Shown here: positions 1 to 8,706 of the stretch, in pieces | Position numbering within the stretch: position 1 is the first letter of the stretch | Layout of the letters: each line of letters starts with the position of its first letter | Assembly: GCA_002344785.1 (NCBI GenBank) | Contig: DDUL01000067.1 | Location: 1 to 48,259, forward strand | DNA: 48,259 nt | Direction: 5' to 3' | Source of the DNA: Bdellovibrionaceae bacterium UBA2339 | GTDB taxonomy: Bacteria; Bdellovibrionota; Bdellovibrionia; Bdellovibrionales; JAMPXM01 | Translations under genes and position numbers: made by a program | Notes under the pieces: generated by a model | Databases searched by the model: none | What the model saw: only the letters and a program-made list of their open reading frames with translations | What the model was told of the DNA's origin: nothing

Positions 1-786
1 GTCTTTTATGTTCCCGATGCGCAGCGCGCGGCCTTTAAGCGCTACGTTTTCGATCGCATGAACGAAGATGGACTCGACGTGCAAGTGAAGGCGAACATCT
101 TGCGCGAATCGTCGATGACCTTGGCCGAAGAAATTTTTGAAAAGCCCGACGTGGAGCAAGCGCTGGCGGACTCTAAAGAGCTGATCACCAACTTCATTGA
201 ATTTATGGATCAGCATCCTGAGGCCATGTCGCATTTGGTGAGTCTGTCTTCACATGACTTCTACACTTACAATCACTCACTCGATGTGGGCATCTACTCG
301 CTTGGCCTTGGACATGTGGCCGGCTACAGCGGCGATGAACTTTTGGAGCTGGGGCGAGGCGCGCTGTTTCACGACATCGGCAAGCGCCACGTGAAGGTCG
401 AGATCATTTGCAAGACCGGCCCCCTCGATGAAAGCGAATGGGCGCAGATGAAAAAGCATCCCGCCTATGGACTGCGAGTCTTACATCAGTACAAGGCCAG
501 CGAAGCCATTAAGGCCTGTTGCTTTGAGCATCATGAATCATTTCTCGGCAATGGCTATCCCCAACAATTGCCAGGCCCCGAGATTCACCCGATGGCGAGG
601 ATTGTGGCGATCACCGACACCTACGATGCTTTGACGACCAAGCGCTCTTACAATGAGCCGATGTCGCCTTCACAGGCCGTTGAGTTCATGAGCTCCAAGC
701 TGGCGGCCAAGTATGATCCGGATTTGCTGCGAGCGATGAATTCCGTGATGTTCAAAATGCAGAAGGCCGATCGCTCGGCCTCCTGA
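1..786 (+). CDS. HD-GYP domain protein, 5' end outside the window
   Basis: The frame is open from base 1, so the true start lies upstream; an internal ATG at 58 is not needed. The visible 261 residues hold a short N-terminal helical region and then an HD-GYP domain, the family of c-di-GMP phosphodiesterases. Seen motifs are HDIGKRHV, KKHPAYG, HHESFLGNGYP and AITDTYDALTT, so the metal-binding H, D and HH residues are present. The consensus HHExxDGxGYP has Leu in place of the motif Asp, which could affect activity. It is probably cytoplasmic, and any sensory domain would lie in the missing N-terminus. A PilZ c-di-GMP receptor occurs later in the window, but no linkage is implied. Confidence 0.9.
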   Translation, partial: VFYVPDAQRAAFKRYVFDRMNEDGLDVQVKANILRESSMTLAEEIFEKPDVEQALADSKELITNFIEFMDQHPEAMSHLVSLSSHDFYTYNHSLDVGIYSLGLGHVAGYSGDELLELGRGALFHDIGKRHVKVEIICKTGPLDESEWAQMKKHPAYGLRVLHQYKASEAIKACCFEHHESFLGNGYPQQLPGPEIHPMARIVAITDTYDALTTKRSYNEPMSPSQAVEFMSSKLAAKYDPDLLRAMNSVMFKMQKADRSAS

Positions 787-813
787 TCCGCAACGTCTGC
801 GAGTGTTTGGAAT

Positions 814-1731
814 TTAGCGCAGCATTTGTCGCGCCTGTCGGCGGTTCATTTCAAAAGTGAAGCTTTCCACCACCGCGCGACGATCGCCGTAGCGAACATC
901 CGTCACACCACGGAGCAAGTTCAGCGCGCTCATGCGAGCTGAATCATGATCGAAGTGTCGGAGCACATCGGCCAGCTCATCATTGGAGAGAAAGCGATGG
1001 CGAGTGGCGAGATCGCGCTGCAAGTAAGTCGCGACTTCAAGCTTGCGGTGATCAAACGACTGCTGTCGAAGATCGCGCAGGAAGTGGCGAATCTCTTGTC
1101 GCGAGACCACCCAGTAAGGAGTCGCCGGAGTCATCGGCGGCTGCACAGGTCCGCGGCCCCACTCCTCACGCGTCACTTCCCGCTCGATCACACGCCCACC
1201 CGGTGAGCGATAAACGACTTCGCGATTCTCGACTTGGCGCCAAGAGCCGTCGGGGAATTGGCAAGCATGACCCGATACGGTCTCGCTGCGCCCACCGACA
1301 TTCACCGTCGAGTAGTATTCGCGGCACTGATAGTTGTACTGAACGTGATAGCCTTCTTGCACCCAGTAGGACTCGCCATGCGCGCCCGAGCGCCCGCCTC
1401 TCCAGCGGACTCGGTCATTTGCGGGGCGACGGAAAGACTCTTCTTGCGCCAGCACCAACGCCTGACGATCGGTTTCATCCATATATCGGCCAATTTCGCG
1501 CCCCACGATCGCGCCGACGATCACGCCACCGATGGTCGCGACAACTCGTCCATCACCATTGCCAAAGCGAGATCCGAGCAGGCCGCCGCCGATGGCGCCA
1601 AGGATCGTGCCGATGTCTTCTTTGTTCGCATGGGCCGGCTGAACCGAACCCAACACCGTGCCGATGGCGAGAGTCGCAGCGAGCACTTTTTTGGACCAAG
1701 ATTTCGTTGCCAACACCTGAGTCGACGCCAT
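814..1731 (-). CDS. exported glycine-zipper surface protein with C-terminal DUF4476
   Basis: The 305-residue protein starts with a signal peptide ending in AHA (about residues 1-35). A glycine zipper follows (about 40-85, pattern GxxxG in GTILGAIGGGLLG and GGVIVGAIVG), as in the 17-kDa surface antigen and RT0821/Lpp0805 families. A middle domain contains a CREYYSTVNVGG and CQFPDGSWRQ signature typical of RT0821-like surface proteins. The last 100 residues (from about 205) match the DUF4476 pattern. AAAGGAG five bases before ATG supports the start. It is predicted to be outer-membrane or periplasmic. The exact function is unknown, and the combination of the two domains is unusual. Confidence 0.8.
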   Translation of the reverse strand: MASTQVLATKSWSKKVLAATLAIGTVLGSVQPAHANKEDIGTILGAIGGGLLGSRFGNGDGRVVATIGGVIVGAIVGREIGRYMDETDRQALVLAQEESFRRPANDRVRWRGGRSGAHGESYWVQEGYHVQYNYQCREYYSTVNVGGRSETVSGHACQFPDGSWRQVENREVVYRSPGGRVIEREVTREEWGRGPVQPPMTPATPYWVVSRQEIRHFLRDLRQQSFDHRKLEVATYLQRDLATRHRFLSNDELADVLRHFDHDSARMSALNLLRGVTDVRYGDRRAVVESFTFEMNRRQARQMLR

Positions 1732-1925
1732 GGAAACTCCTTTGCCATCGAAATATCTTTGCGAGCCTTCATGGGCCTAGCAAATCTGAGGCACAGCCCG
1801 AGCCCGCGTGGCCCAGTCTTCAGATCAATTGAATTGAATTTAACGGGCGTCCATTGGGGAACCCCGCCGAGAACCAGCTTCACGGGTAACGTAAATCGGC
1901 TCCTGAGCCAGAGGCCCAAGACTCC

Positions 1926-4769
1926 CTACGGGCAATTGCTGCGAAGATGACTTTGCAAATCTTGAATGCGGCGCAAGCGGGCCGCGCTTGCGGACATGGA
2001 TACAATTTCATTCAGCATTTGTTCGCCGGCCTGCAAGCGCAGTTGAAACTCGGAGCTTGAGCACTTTGACCAAGTCGGAGAGAAGCTGGGCGAGGCCGCA
2101 TCGATCAATGTCATGCGAAGACTCAACTCACTCGGCCCCAGTCGCAGCAACCAAGACTTGAGCTTGCGCGCTAACTCGAGCCCCAGACTCACATAGCGCG
2201 GTTCATAGAGCTTTCCTTGCGCCGTGCTCAGGGCGCTGAGCAAATTGCCGCAGTTTAAACGCGCTGAGATACTTTGCTGAGCCTGGCAGTTCACGCGCTC
2301 GCTGGCGATCTCCGCGTAATGGCTCAGACCTTCAAACATCTCTCTGGTCCATGCTTCGCTCAGCGCGCGGCGCATGAGATCGCGCGCGGTCGACTGCCAA
2401 AAGTGATCTCGCGAAGAGCTTTGGGCCCGCGCTTGATCCGCGCCGACAAACTCGGCCGCAAGCTGCACGCGTTCGCGCACCGCCTTGATCTCCACAACTT
2501 GAGGTCGCCGCAGCAAGGCCTCGCTCAAATATTGATTGAGCCAAGAATTGAGACCGGAGGAGTTGAAGGCCTGCAGCGGTGATCTGGCCACATCTTCGCG
2601 AAGGCCCTGCACTTCAGCTTGAAGTGCCGCGCCCGCGGAAGTCTGCAACGTCGCAACCCATGCGCGTGAAGCCGTGAGCTCGGGAGATTGTCGATACAAT
2701 TGGTCGGCAAAGGCCTCGGCCACTTCGGGCCAAGCTTCCAGCACGCGTGCCAACTCCGCCATCGCCACAACGCGATCCTCGGCGCGAAGCTGAGAGCGTG
2801 AATCCAAAATGAGGCGCGCGGCCAACTCCGGGCGCGATTTCAAACTCTGATGTTGAGCGATGGCGGTTTCCGCCGCCAGCAGGCGATCACGCCAACTGCG
2901 AATCTCGGCCAGTTGCCGATCGCGCGCAAAGAAAGTCTCGTGAACCTCGGCGAAGTAAGGTCGATATCTAAGTCCTTCGGCGATCGCCGCGGCCTCTTCC
3001 GCCATTTGCTGCACGCGCGGATCCAAGGCTCGAGCCCGCTCTAACTGCTGAATGCTCTGCCCCTGGCTCCTGAGCATTTCATCCATCGCCAAACTCAAGG
3101 CTTCCGCGAAGCGCTCGCGGCCGTTGACGGCTTGCAAGAGTGTGCTGAGTAAACGCGTTCGCTCATGTGCCGGAGCGCCGAGCAAAGCCAAGTGCAGCGC
3201 GGCCTGCAACACATCATCACGTAGTTTCGCCGACCACTTGCTGTGATCTTGGGCGCGCACCTCTTTGACATAAAGATCCAACTGGCGAAGCGCTGGACTT
3301 TGTCCGGTGGTATCGAATCGCATGGACGGATTCTGCAAAGCCTGTTGCATGTAGCCGACCATGATGGAGCGCCAAGATCCTAGATCGGCATTCAAACCCG
3401 GACGTCCCAAGCTTTGCGGGTCTTTGACGCCAATCGATCTAAGCAATAGTCCAAGCAGTAATCCATCTTGGCGAATTCGATCTAGCACCGTCGGTTCTTC
3501 CACATCACAGTTTGCGAGAATGGCTTCCAACTGCGGAATCAAGTCACGCGCCACACCCGCCAAATAATTCGCGTGCGCGCGACGGAACAAACCCTCAAAG
3601 CGCTGACTCAAGCAACGATCCACACGAGCCGGAATTCCGTTTTCCAACACCAGCCCCTGCGGCGTCGCGGCCCCGCCCGTCGAAGCATCCGCCACGCGAA
3701 TTTTCAATTCAGGTTCAGTTGCATGAGTCCCGATCAGCTCAATCAGCAGCGCAAACTGCGCGCGCAGCACTTGCGTATTTCCCGCGCCACCACCGCTGAG
3801 CTGAAGATCCGCAATCTGACCTCGGCCAGCTCGCAGGATCAGTGTGACTGGATGTTCTTGGCCACGCCCCGCAGCCGCAAGTTTGTCGAGGCTTTCATTC
3901 ATCCTCAGCCACGCGTCTTGCGGACCAATCGGATGCGCATCCAAACGATCAAAGCTGAGGTTCAAAACTCCCGAGCTCACAAACGCAAAATGCGACTGAG
4001 CGATTTGTTCGGTGTATCCCAAACCCTGCACGGCTTGCTGAAGGGCTTCGGCATCTTGAAGGCGCGACTGCAGCGCCGACACCAGACTTTGCAATTCCAC
4101 TTCGATACTTCCAGAGGGTAGCTGTAAGACTCGCGGCTTAAATCGAAGCTCCGCGCTGCCGCCCAACTTGGGAGTCGAAGACCAAGCCGCGCCAATTTGC
4201 ACAAGCTTCGCCAATCGGCGATGAGCCACATCTTGGCCATTGATTCGCACTCGGCAGTCAAATCCAGATCCGGTGGTCTCCACTTTCACGCTCTGTCTTT
4301 GACCGTTGATCTCAATTGTCGTTTCCGCCGACGAGCGATACTCGCCTTCGAAGTAAGCTTCAGCGCCATGAATGGCGGCGAACCCCTTTGTGGGCGAGCC
4401 CATCCACGTCGATCCTCCATTGAGTTCGAGCAAACGATCCACGTCCAGTCCGCCGACAGTTGCGCGACGAACACGCTCGCGATCCATGCCTCGATCTGGG
4501 CCTCGATCTGGAAACTCCGGAATTTCGGGCATCGATGGCATCGACTCACCGAGGACTTCACTGGCTTCGCAAGACTTCAATGGCAATTGCTTCCAAGCTT
4601 CCAGCGCGCGCCGCTGATCTTGACTGAGCTGCACGGGCGACTCGCCCGCCGGCGCATTGGATCCGCCACCGCCCGAGCATCCGCCCAGCGCGATCAACGA
4701 CGCAAAGATTCCGACAAAACGCGATGGCCGTCGTAAGGAACGTCGTAGGGAATTCTGGGGCTGCGAACT
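1926..4769 (-). CDS. large predicted lipoprotein, function unknown
   Basis: The protein is 947 residues from the ATG at 4769, which has GGAG eight bases upstream. The frame stays open to a GTG at 4814 that lacks a good ribosome site. Its N-terminus is basic and hydrophobic and ends in the lipobox LGGC followed by a Gly/Ser linker, so lipidation and envelope anchoring are predicted. The rest is mostly helical, Gln/Ala/Leu/Arg-rich and resembles no family I recognise. A beta-rich stretch may lie near residues 100-400. Its leader carries a 14-bp tandem repeat. The neighbouring surface protein is transcribed in the same direction after a 194-bp gap, so a shared transcript is possible. Confidence 0.75.
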   Translation of the reverse strand, partial: SSQPQNSLRRSLRRPSRFVGIFASLIALGGCSGGGGSNAPAGESPVQLSQDQRRALEAWKQLPLKSCEASEVLGESMPSMPEIPEFPDRGPDRGMDRERVRRATVGGLDVDRLLELNGGSTWMGSPTKGFAAIHGAEAYFEGEYRSSAETTIEINGQRQSVKVETTGSGFDCRVRINGQDVAHRRLAKLVQIGAAWSSTPKLGGSAELRFKPRVLQLPSGSIEVELQSLVSALQSRLQDAEALQQAVQGLGYTEQIAQSHFAFVSSGVLNLSFDRLDAHPIGPQDAWLRMNESLDKLAAAGRGQEHPVTLILRAGRGQIADLQLSGGGAGNTQVLRAQFALLIELIGTHATEPELKIRVADASTGGAATPQGLVLENGIPARVDRCLSQRFEGLFRRAHANYLAGVARDLIPQLEAILANCDVEEPTVLDRIRQDGLLLGLLLRSIGVKDPQSLGRPGLNADLGSWRSIMVGYMQQALQNPSMRFDTTGQSPALRQLDLYVKEVRAQDHSKWSAKLRDDVLQAALHLALLGAPAHERTRLLSTLLQAVNGRERFAEALSLAMDEMLRSQGQSIQQLERARALDPRVQQMAEEAAAIAEGLRYRPYFAEVHETFFARDRQLAEIRSWRDRLLAAETAIAQHQSLKSRPELAARLILDSRSQLRAEDRVVAMAELARVLEAWPEVAEAFADQLYRQSPELTASRAWVATLQTSAGAALQAEVQGLREDVARSPLQAFNSSGLNSWLNQYLSEALLRRPQVVEIKAVRERVQLAAEFVGADQARAQSSSRDHFWQSTARDLMRRALSEAWTREMFEGLSHYAEIASERVNCQAQQSISARLNCGNLLSALSTAQGKLYEPRYVSLGLELARKLKSWLLRLGPSELSLRMTLIDAASPSFSPTWSKCSSSEFQLRLQAGEQMLNEIVSMSASAARLRRIQDLQSHLRSNCP

Positions 4770-5204
4770 CATGGGCGAAACTCCGCTAGTCGTCGATGGC
4801 GTGAGTGAACTCACTTCTTAGATCTCACTTCTTAAATATCACTTCCTAATTATCACTGACACGAGCACTCATTTTTAACAGGAGCGCAAAGAAGTCGTGA
4901 GCCCTTTTTCGACCCTAAAAATCCAACACGGAGGCGGCGACGAGAACTGTCACCGACGGCCGCGCGATCCCGATACGATTTGCTTCAAGTCTCTCACCTT
5001 CACGCTCAAGCCGATTTTCACAAAGAGTGAACTGCCGCCAAGATCGCCGAATCAGGTCCCGAAACTTGCACGTCGTACAAGTGTCGCAAGCTCGAAATTG
5101 CACTCGCCCGCGAATTCAAGCTTCCGCACTCAACGGCGCACTCGTGACGCCAGGCAAGTGACTGGCAAACGACCGACAAACGACTGATAGATGAGGTCGA
5201 TACA
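4770..5204. other. divergent intergenic region
   Basis: This region separates the large lipoprotein gene (minus) from the papain-like protease gene (plus). Besides the tandem repeat it holds an inverted repeat ACTTG-N9-CAAGT near 5064 and a short direct repeat of CAAACGAC just before the protease ribosome site. No convincing sigma-70 pair or ORF with a good start was found. Confidence 0.5.
4803..4858 (-). repeat. 14-bp tandem repeat, four imperfect copies
   Basis: On the minus strand the unit reads AAGTGA[T/G]AT[T/C]TAAG. Copies occupy 4845-4858, 4831-4844, 4817-4830 and 4803-4816; the middle two differ at two positions and the outer two are more diverged. The array ends 34 bases before the lipoprotein start. 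The last copy forms an inverted repeat GTGAGT-GA-ACTCAC. The distal copy contains GATAAT, which could serve as a -10 element. Confidence 0.7.
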
Positions 5205-6158
5205 ATGAGGTCCAAGTCAAAGCCCATGGCTTTGTTCGTAAATTCGCTGCGACTTCGTCAAAGCTCAGCGCTCGTCTTCGCGCTGCTGTTGGGCGGGCTT
5301 AGCCCATGGGGGCTAGCGCGGGCGCAAGCCACTGCTCGCGAAGCTTGTACCGACATTCTCAACATTGTCGATAGCGCGAACGCCAACGCATCCATGAAGC
5401 CGGGTTCGTTGAATTGGAACGAGCCCTTGGATCAATCCAATTCCGGTGTGTGCCACTCGATGGTGGCCGCCGAAATGCTCACGCAAGTTCTCGGCGATCA
5501 GATTTCGCCGGCCTCAATCGCCTACACCTACAAAGAAGAACGAAGTTTTCTTATGAAGCTCGGCGAGATCGCCAATCGCGAGGCCACGCGCCCCGACTAC
5601 TTCACCGGCAGCATCGGCGGCGCCCTCAACTCCGCACTTCGCCACGGTGTTTGCCGCGAAGAAAGTTTTCCGCTCTGGCAGCTCTGGGGGCGCTTGCGCG
5701 AGCCAGAGGCCTCGATTGGTCCAGCCAAGACCTTAGCGGAAATTTGCAATTCCGCACCTCAGCGGCCACGCGAATGGAATTGGACTTTGATCTCCATGCA
5801 ATCTCGCCTCGAAGATCAAAGCAGCGGCACTCCCAGTCTTCAGGGCATCGACGACGTGCTCAATTCCGGTCGCATCGTCGGCATCGATCACAATGTGTGG
5901 TCACTCCTGAATCCCGAGCGGCAGTCGAAAACACCTCGGCTTCTCGGTGTCTTGCCCGTCGCTGGCCATTCCGCAAGTCTTGTTGGCCGACGATGGCACA
6001 ATGGACGTTGTCAGTACTTGTATCGAAATTCCTGGGGCCGAGCTTGTCACCAATATCGCCAAGATCTGAGCTGTGATCGCGGGCATGTGTGGCTCGACGA
6101 GGCCGAAGTGCTGCGGATCACGATGTACGCTTACGCGATCATCCCGGCGCAGCCATAA
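5205..6158 (+). CDS. exported papain-like (C1) cysteine protease
   Basis: The 317-residue protein has a signal peptide (about residues 1-41, ending ARAQA). A papain-like arrangement follows: oxyanion Gln77 and Cys83, six apart as in papain Gln19/Cys25; His255 in AGHSASLVG; and Asn275 in YRNSWG. The catalytic set is therefore complete, although the sequence around Cys83 (SGVCHSM) departs from the usual GSCW. Several extra cysteines suggest disulfides. No propeptide is obvious. GAGGT seven bases upstream supports the ATG. It is likely periplasmic or secreted, where it would cleave peptides; the substrate is unknown. It converges on the rhodanese gene with a 9-bp gap. Confidence 0.8.
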   Translation: MRSKSKPMALFVNSLRLRQSSALVFALLLGGLSPWGLARAQATAREACTDILNIVDSANANASMKPGSLNWNEPLDQSNSGVCHSMVAAEMLTQVLGDQISPASIAYTYKEERSFLMKLGEIANREATRPDYFTGSIGGALNSALRHGVCREESFPLWQLWGRLREPEASIGPAKTLAEICNSAPQRPREWNWTLISMQSRLEDQSSGTPSLQGIDDVLNSGRIVGIDHNVWSLLNPERQSKTPRLLGVLPVAGHSASLVGRRWHNGRCQYLYRNSWGRACHQYRQDLSCDRGHVWLDEAEVLRITMYAYAIIPAQP

Positions 6159-6167
6159 ATTTCCGAA

Positions 6168-7133
6168 TCACTTGGCGAGCAAGTGATTGTAGCCACCCGC
6201 GAAGCAACCCGCGCGCGTGAATCCCATCGCTCGAAGAGCCATCACGCTGGCGCAAGCCGCGACGCCATCGTGATCGAGAACGATCAGTCGATCATCATCG
6301 CGAACGCCCAAGGCCGCCAGCTGTGGTCTCAACTCCCGAGCCGGTCGGAAGTTATCATCAAACAAATCCTTCCAAGGAAGATTCAAGGCTCCGAGATTGG
6401 GAATCGCCTTGGCTCGTAGCCCGCCCGTCTGTCCGAGGTAATCACGAGCCGGTCGCACGTCGATGAAGCGAACGCCAGCGGCCTCGCCCTTTTTCATCGC
6501 CTCGCGAAACTCTTGATCGGTGACCAAGAGATCTTCGACGACTTCGGGCTTCCAAATCGGCACCTCTTGAGCTGGCGGCTCTGTGGGGCGAAGAGACTTT
6601 CGGAATTCCGCATCACCTTCGGCCTCTAAAGGCGTGCCACCCGGAACATCACCAAATCCCGCCGGCGGCGAAGTCGTCAGTCGAGCCTTGACCGAATCGA
6701 AGCGACCAAATCGAACATCCTTAACGCCTAAGTAAGCCAACATCCACGCGACGCGACCTTCTTCACCCTGACCCTCGCGCCCCAATCCCAACACCACGAC
6801 GGGGGTGCTGGGGCCCACACCGAGACGTGCCAGTCGCCGAGCGGCTGCGAACAGATCTCGCTGCAGCCAACCGCGCTGTGTGGGTTCGGGCTCGGAGTAA
6901 TCCACCCAATTCACATGTTGGGAGCGAGGAATTCGAGCCATAGAAAAATCAAAGCTCGATCGCGTGTCGAGAATCACGCTTTGCTCGCTGAGCTTCAATG
7001 GCCCAAGCAAAGCATCCGCACCGGAAAACGCGCGCGGCACAGTTTCAGTGCCACGCGTGGGCTTCAGAGCGCAGGCCGAGCACCACATCACCACGCAAGT
7101 TAAACCTGCTAAGGTCGCAATCGTTCGGCGCAT
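6168..7133 (-). CDS. tandem rhodanese-fold protein lacking the catalytic Cys, probable lipoprotein
   Basis: This 321-residue protein has an N-terminal hydrophobic segment ending CSAC (Cys21), a plausible but atypical lipobox. Two rhodanese domains follow (about 48-150 and 203-321), the layout of thiosulfate/mercaptopyruvate sulfurtransferases. In those enzymes the second domain carries a catalytic Cys in CxxGxxA. Here that site reads D287-H-D-G-V-A-A, and the first domain loop (about 116-126) has no Cys either. Sulfur transfer is therefore unlikely, and a binding or regulatory role is more plausible. GGAGG precedes the ATG. It lies 34 bases after lysS and may be co-transcribed with it. Confidence 0.8.
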   Translation of the reverse strand: MRRTIATLAGLTCVVMWCSACALKPTRGTETVPRAFSGADALLGPLKLSEQSVILDTRSSFDFSMARIPRSQHVNWVDYSEPEPTQRGWLQRDLFAAARRLARLGVGPSTPVVVLGLGREGQGEEGRVAWMLAYLGVKDVRFGRFDSVKARLTTSPPAGFGDVPGGTPLEAEGDAEFRKSLRPTEPPAQEVPIWKPEVVEDLLVTDQEFREAMKKGEAAGVRFIDVRPARDYLGQTGGLRAKAIPNLGALNLPWKDLFDDNFRPARELRPQLAALGVRDDDRLIVLDHDGVAACASVMALRAMGFTRAGCFAGGYNHLLAK

Positions 7134-7167
7134 GGCCCCTCCCCCATCACAGTTGGCCCTTAAGGCC

Positions 7168-8646
7168 TCACTTAAACTTCATGGTCGGAAACAGCAAAAT
7201 ATCGCGAATCGAAGGTCGGTCCGTGAGAATCATCACGATGCGCTCAATGCCGATTCCGACGCCACCTGTGGGCGGCATGCCGACATCGATCGCGTGCATG
7301 AAGTCCTCATCCATCGGCTGAGCCTCTTCATCAACCACGCGCTTGGCTTCTTGTTCTTGCAAGCGTGCGAGCTGATCTTCGGGATCGTTGAGCTCGGTGT
7401 AGGAGTTGCCGATCTCCATGCAGGCGGCGAAGGGCTCAAAGCGCTCCACCAATCCAGGCTTCGCGCGATGCTTCTTGGTGAGCGGCGAAATTTCCATCGG
7501 ATGATCCATCACGAAAGTCGGCTGGATCAGGTGCGGCTCGGCCGCAAGCTCAAAGATCTCCATGATCATCTCGCCACGCGAAGAAGGCTTCTTCATGTCG
7601 CTGCCAAGCTCCTTGGCTTTGGCGAACAGTTGCTCGTGCGTCGCCTCTTCCGGATCGATGTCCGCATACTGTCGAACGCCATCGTGCACGGTGAGACGTC
7701 GCCATGGGGGCGTGAAATCCAACTCCGTGCCTTGATACATGACCTTGGTGGATCCGGTGATGAACTTCGCCAAGTGCGAGATCAATTGCTCAAAGCGCTG
7801 CATCTGATCGTTGTAGTCCGTGTAGGCCTCATACCACTCGAGCATGGTGAACTCAGGGTTGTGCGAGCGATCAATGCCTTCGTTGCGGAAGTTTTTGTTG
7901 ATCTCATACACCTTCTCAAAGCCGCCGACGATGAGGCGCTTCAAGTAAAGCTCAGGCGAAATCTTCAAAAACAACTTCATGTCGAGCGCGCGATGATGTG
8001 TCTGGAACGGATGCGCGGCCGCGCCACCGTAAATTGGCTGCAACACAGGCGTCTCGACTTCCAAGAAGCCGCGATCATTCAACCACTTTCGCGTTTCGGC
8101 GATGATCATCGAACGTTTGCGGAAGACTTCGCGCGACTCAGGATCCGTGATCAGATCGAGATGGCGGTAGCGGTACTTAATCTCGATGTCGGCAATGCCG
8201 TGATACTTTTCCGGCAAGGGCTCCAGCGTCTTGCAGAGCATGGAGAACTTCTTGGTGTGCAGCGAAAGCTCGCCTTTTTTGGTCTTGAAGACAAAGCCTT
8301 CGATGCCGACGATGTCGCCCAGATCAAGATGATCGAATGCGATGCGATCTTGCTCGGAAAGCTCTTCGCCGCGCAGATAAATCTGCATCGAGCCGCTTTG
8401 ATCTTGAATGTTGAAGAAGGCAGCCTTCCCCATCGGGCGCTTGGTCATCACGCGTCCCGCGACACGAAACACATCGCCTTCGCGCACATCACCGGCTTGC
8501 AAGTCGGCGAACTTTTCCAGAATGGGTTTCAGTTCACTGTTGCGTTCGAAGTTGTGCGGAAACGGGTCAATGCCCGCAGCACGCAGTCCGTGCAGCTTGC
8601 GACGTTTTTCAGCGCGAAGTGGATTTTCGTCGATGGGGTGACTCAC
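7168..8646 (-). CDS. lysS: lysyl-tRNA synthetase, class II
   Basis: The 492-residue protein charges tRNA-Lys with lysine in the cytoplasm and has the usual family length. An OB-fold anticodon-binding domain (about 55-155, with VAGRVMTKRPMGKAAFFNIQD) is followed by the class II catalytic core. Motif 2 is seen as FRNEGIDRSHNPEFTMLEWY and motif 3 as GIGIERIVMILTDRPSIRD. The start codon is GTG with GAAGGAG six bases upstream. It sits 60 bases after the aldolase gene and 34 before the rhodanese gene, a probable three-gene transcript. A very long antisense open frame covers this gene and is a shadow. Confidence 0.97.
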   Translation of the reverse strand: MSHPIDENPLRAEKRRKLHGLRAAGIDPFPHNFERNSELKPILEKFADLQAGDVREGDVFRVAGRVMTKRPMGKAAFFNIQDQSGSMQIYLRGEELSEQDRIAFDHLDLGDIVGIEGFVFKTKKGELSLHTKKFSMLCKTLEPLPEKYHGIADIEIKYRYRHLDLITDPESREVFRKRSMIIAETRKWLNDRGFLEVETPVLQPIYGGAAAHPFQTHHRALDMKLFLKISPELYLKRLIVGGFEKVYEINKNFRNEGIDRSHNPEFTMLEWYEAYTDYNDQMQRFEQLISHLAKFITGSTKVMYQGTELDFTPPWRRLTVHDGVRQYADIDPEEATHEQLFAKAKELGSDMKKPSSRGEMIMEIFELAAEPHLIQPTFVMDHPMEISPLTKKHRAKPGLVERFEPFAACMEIGNSYTELNDPEDQLARLQEQEAKRVVDEEAQPMDEDFMHAIDVGMPPTGGVGIGIERIVMILTDRPSIRDILLFPTMKFK

Positions 8647-8706
8647 GCGAGACTCCTTCAGGCTCGACGAAATCGCCGAGCCCCCGAAGAGATGAGGTCG
8701 GCGCTC

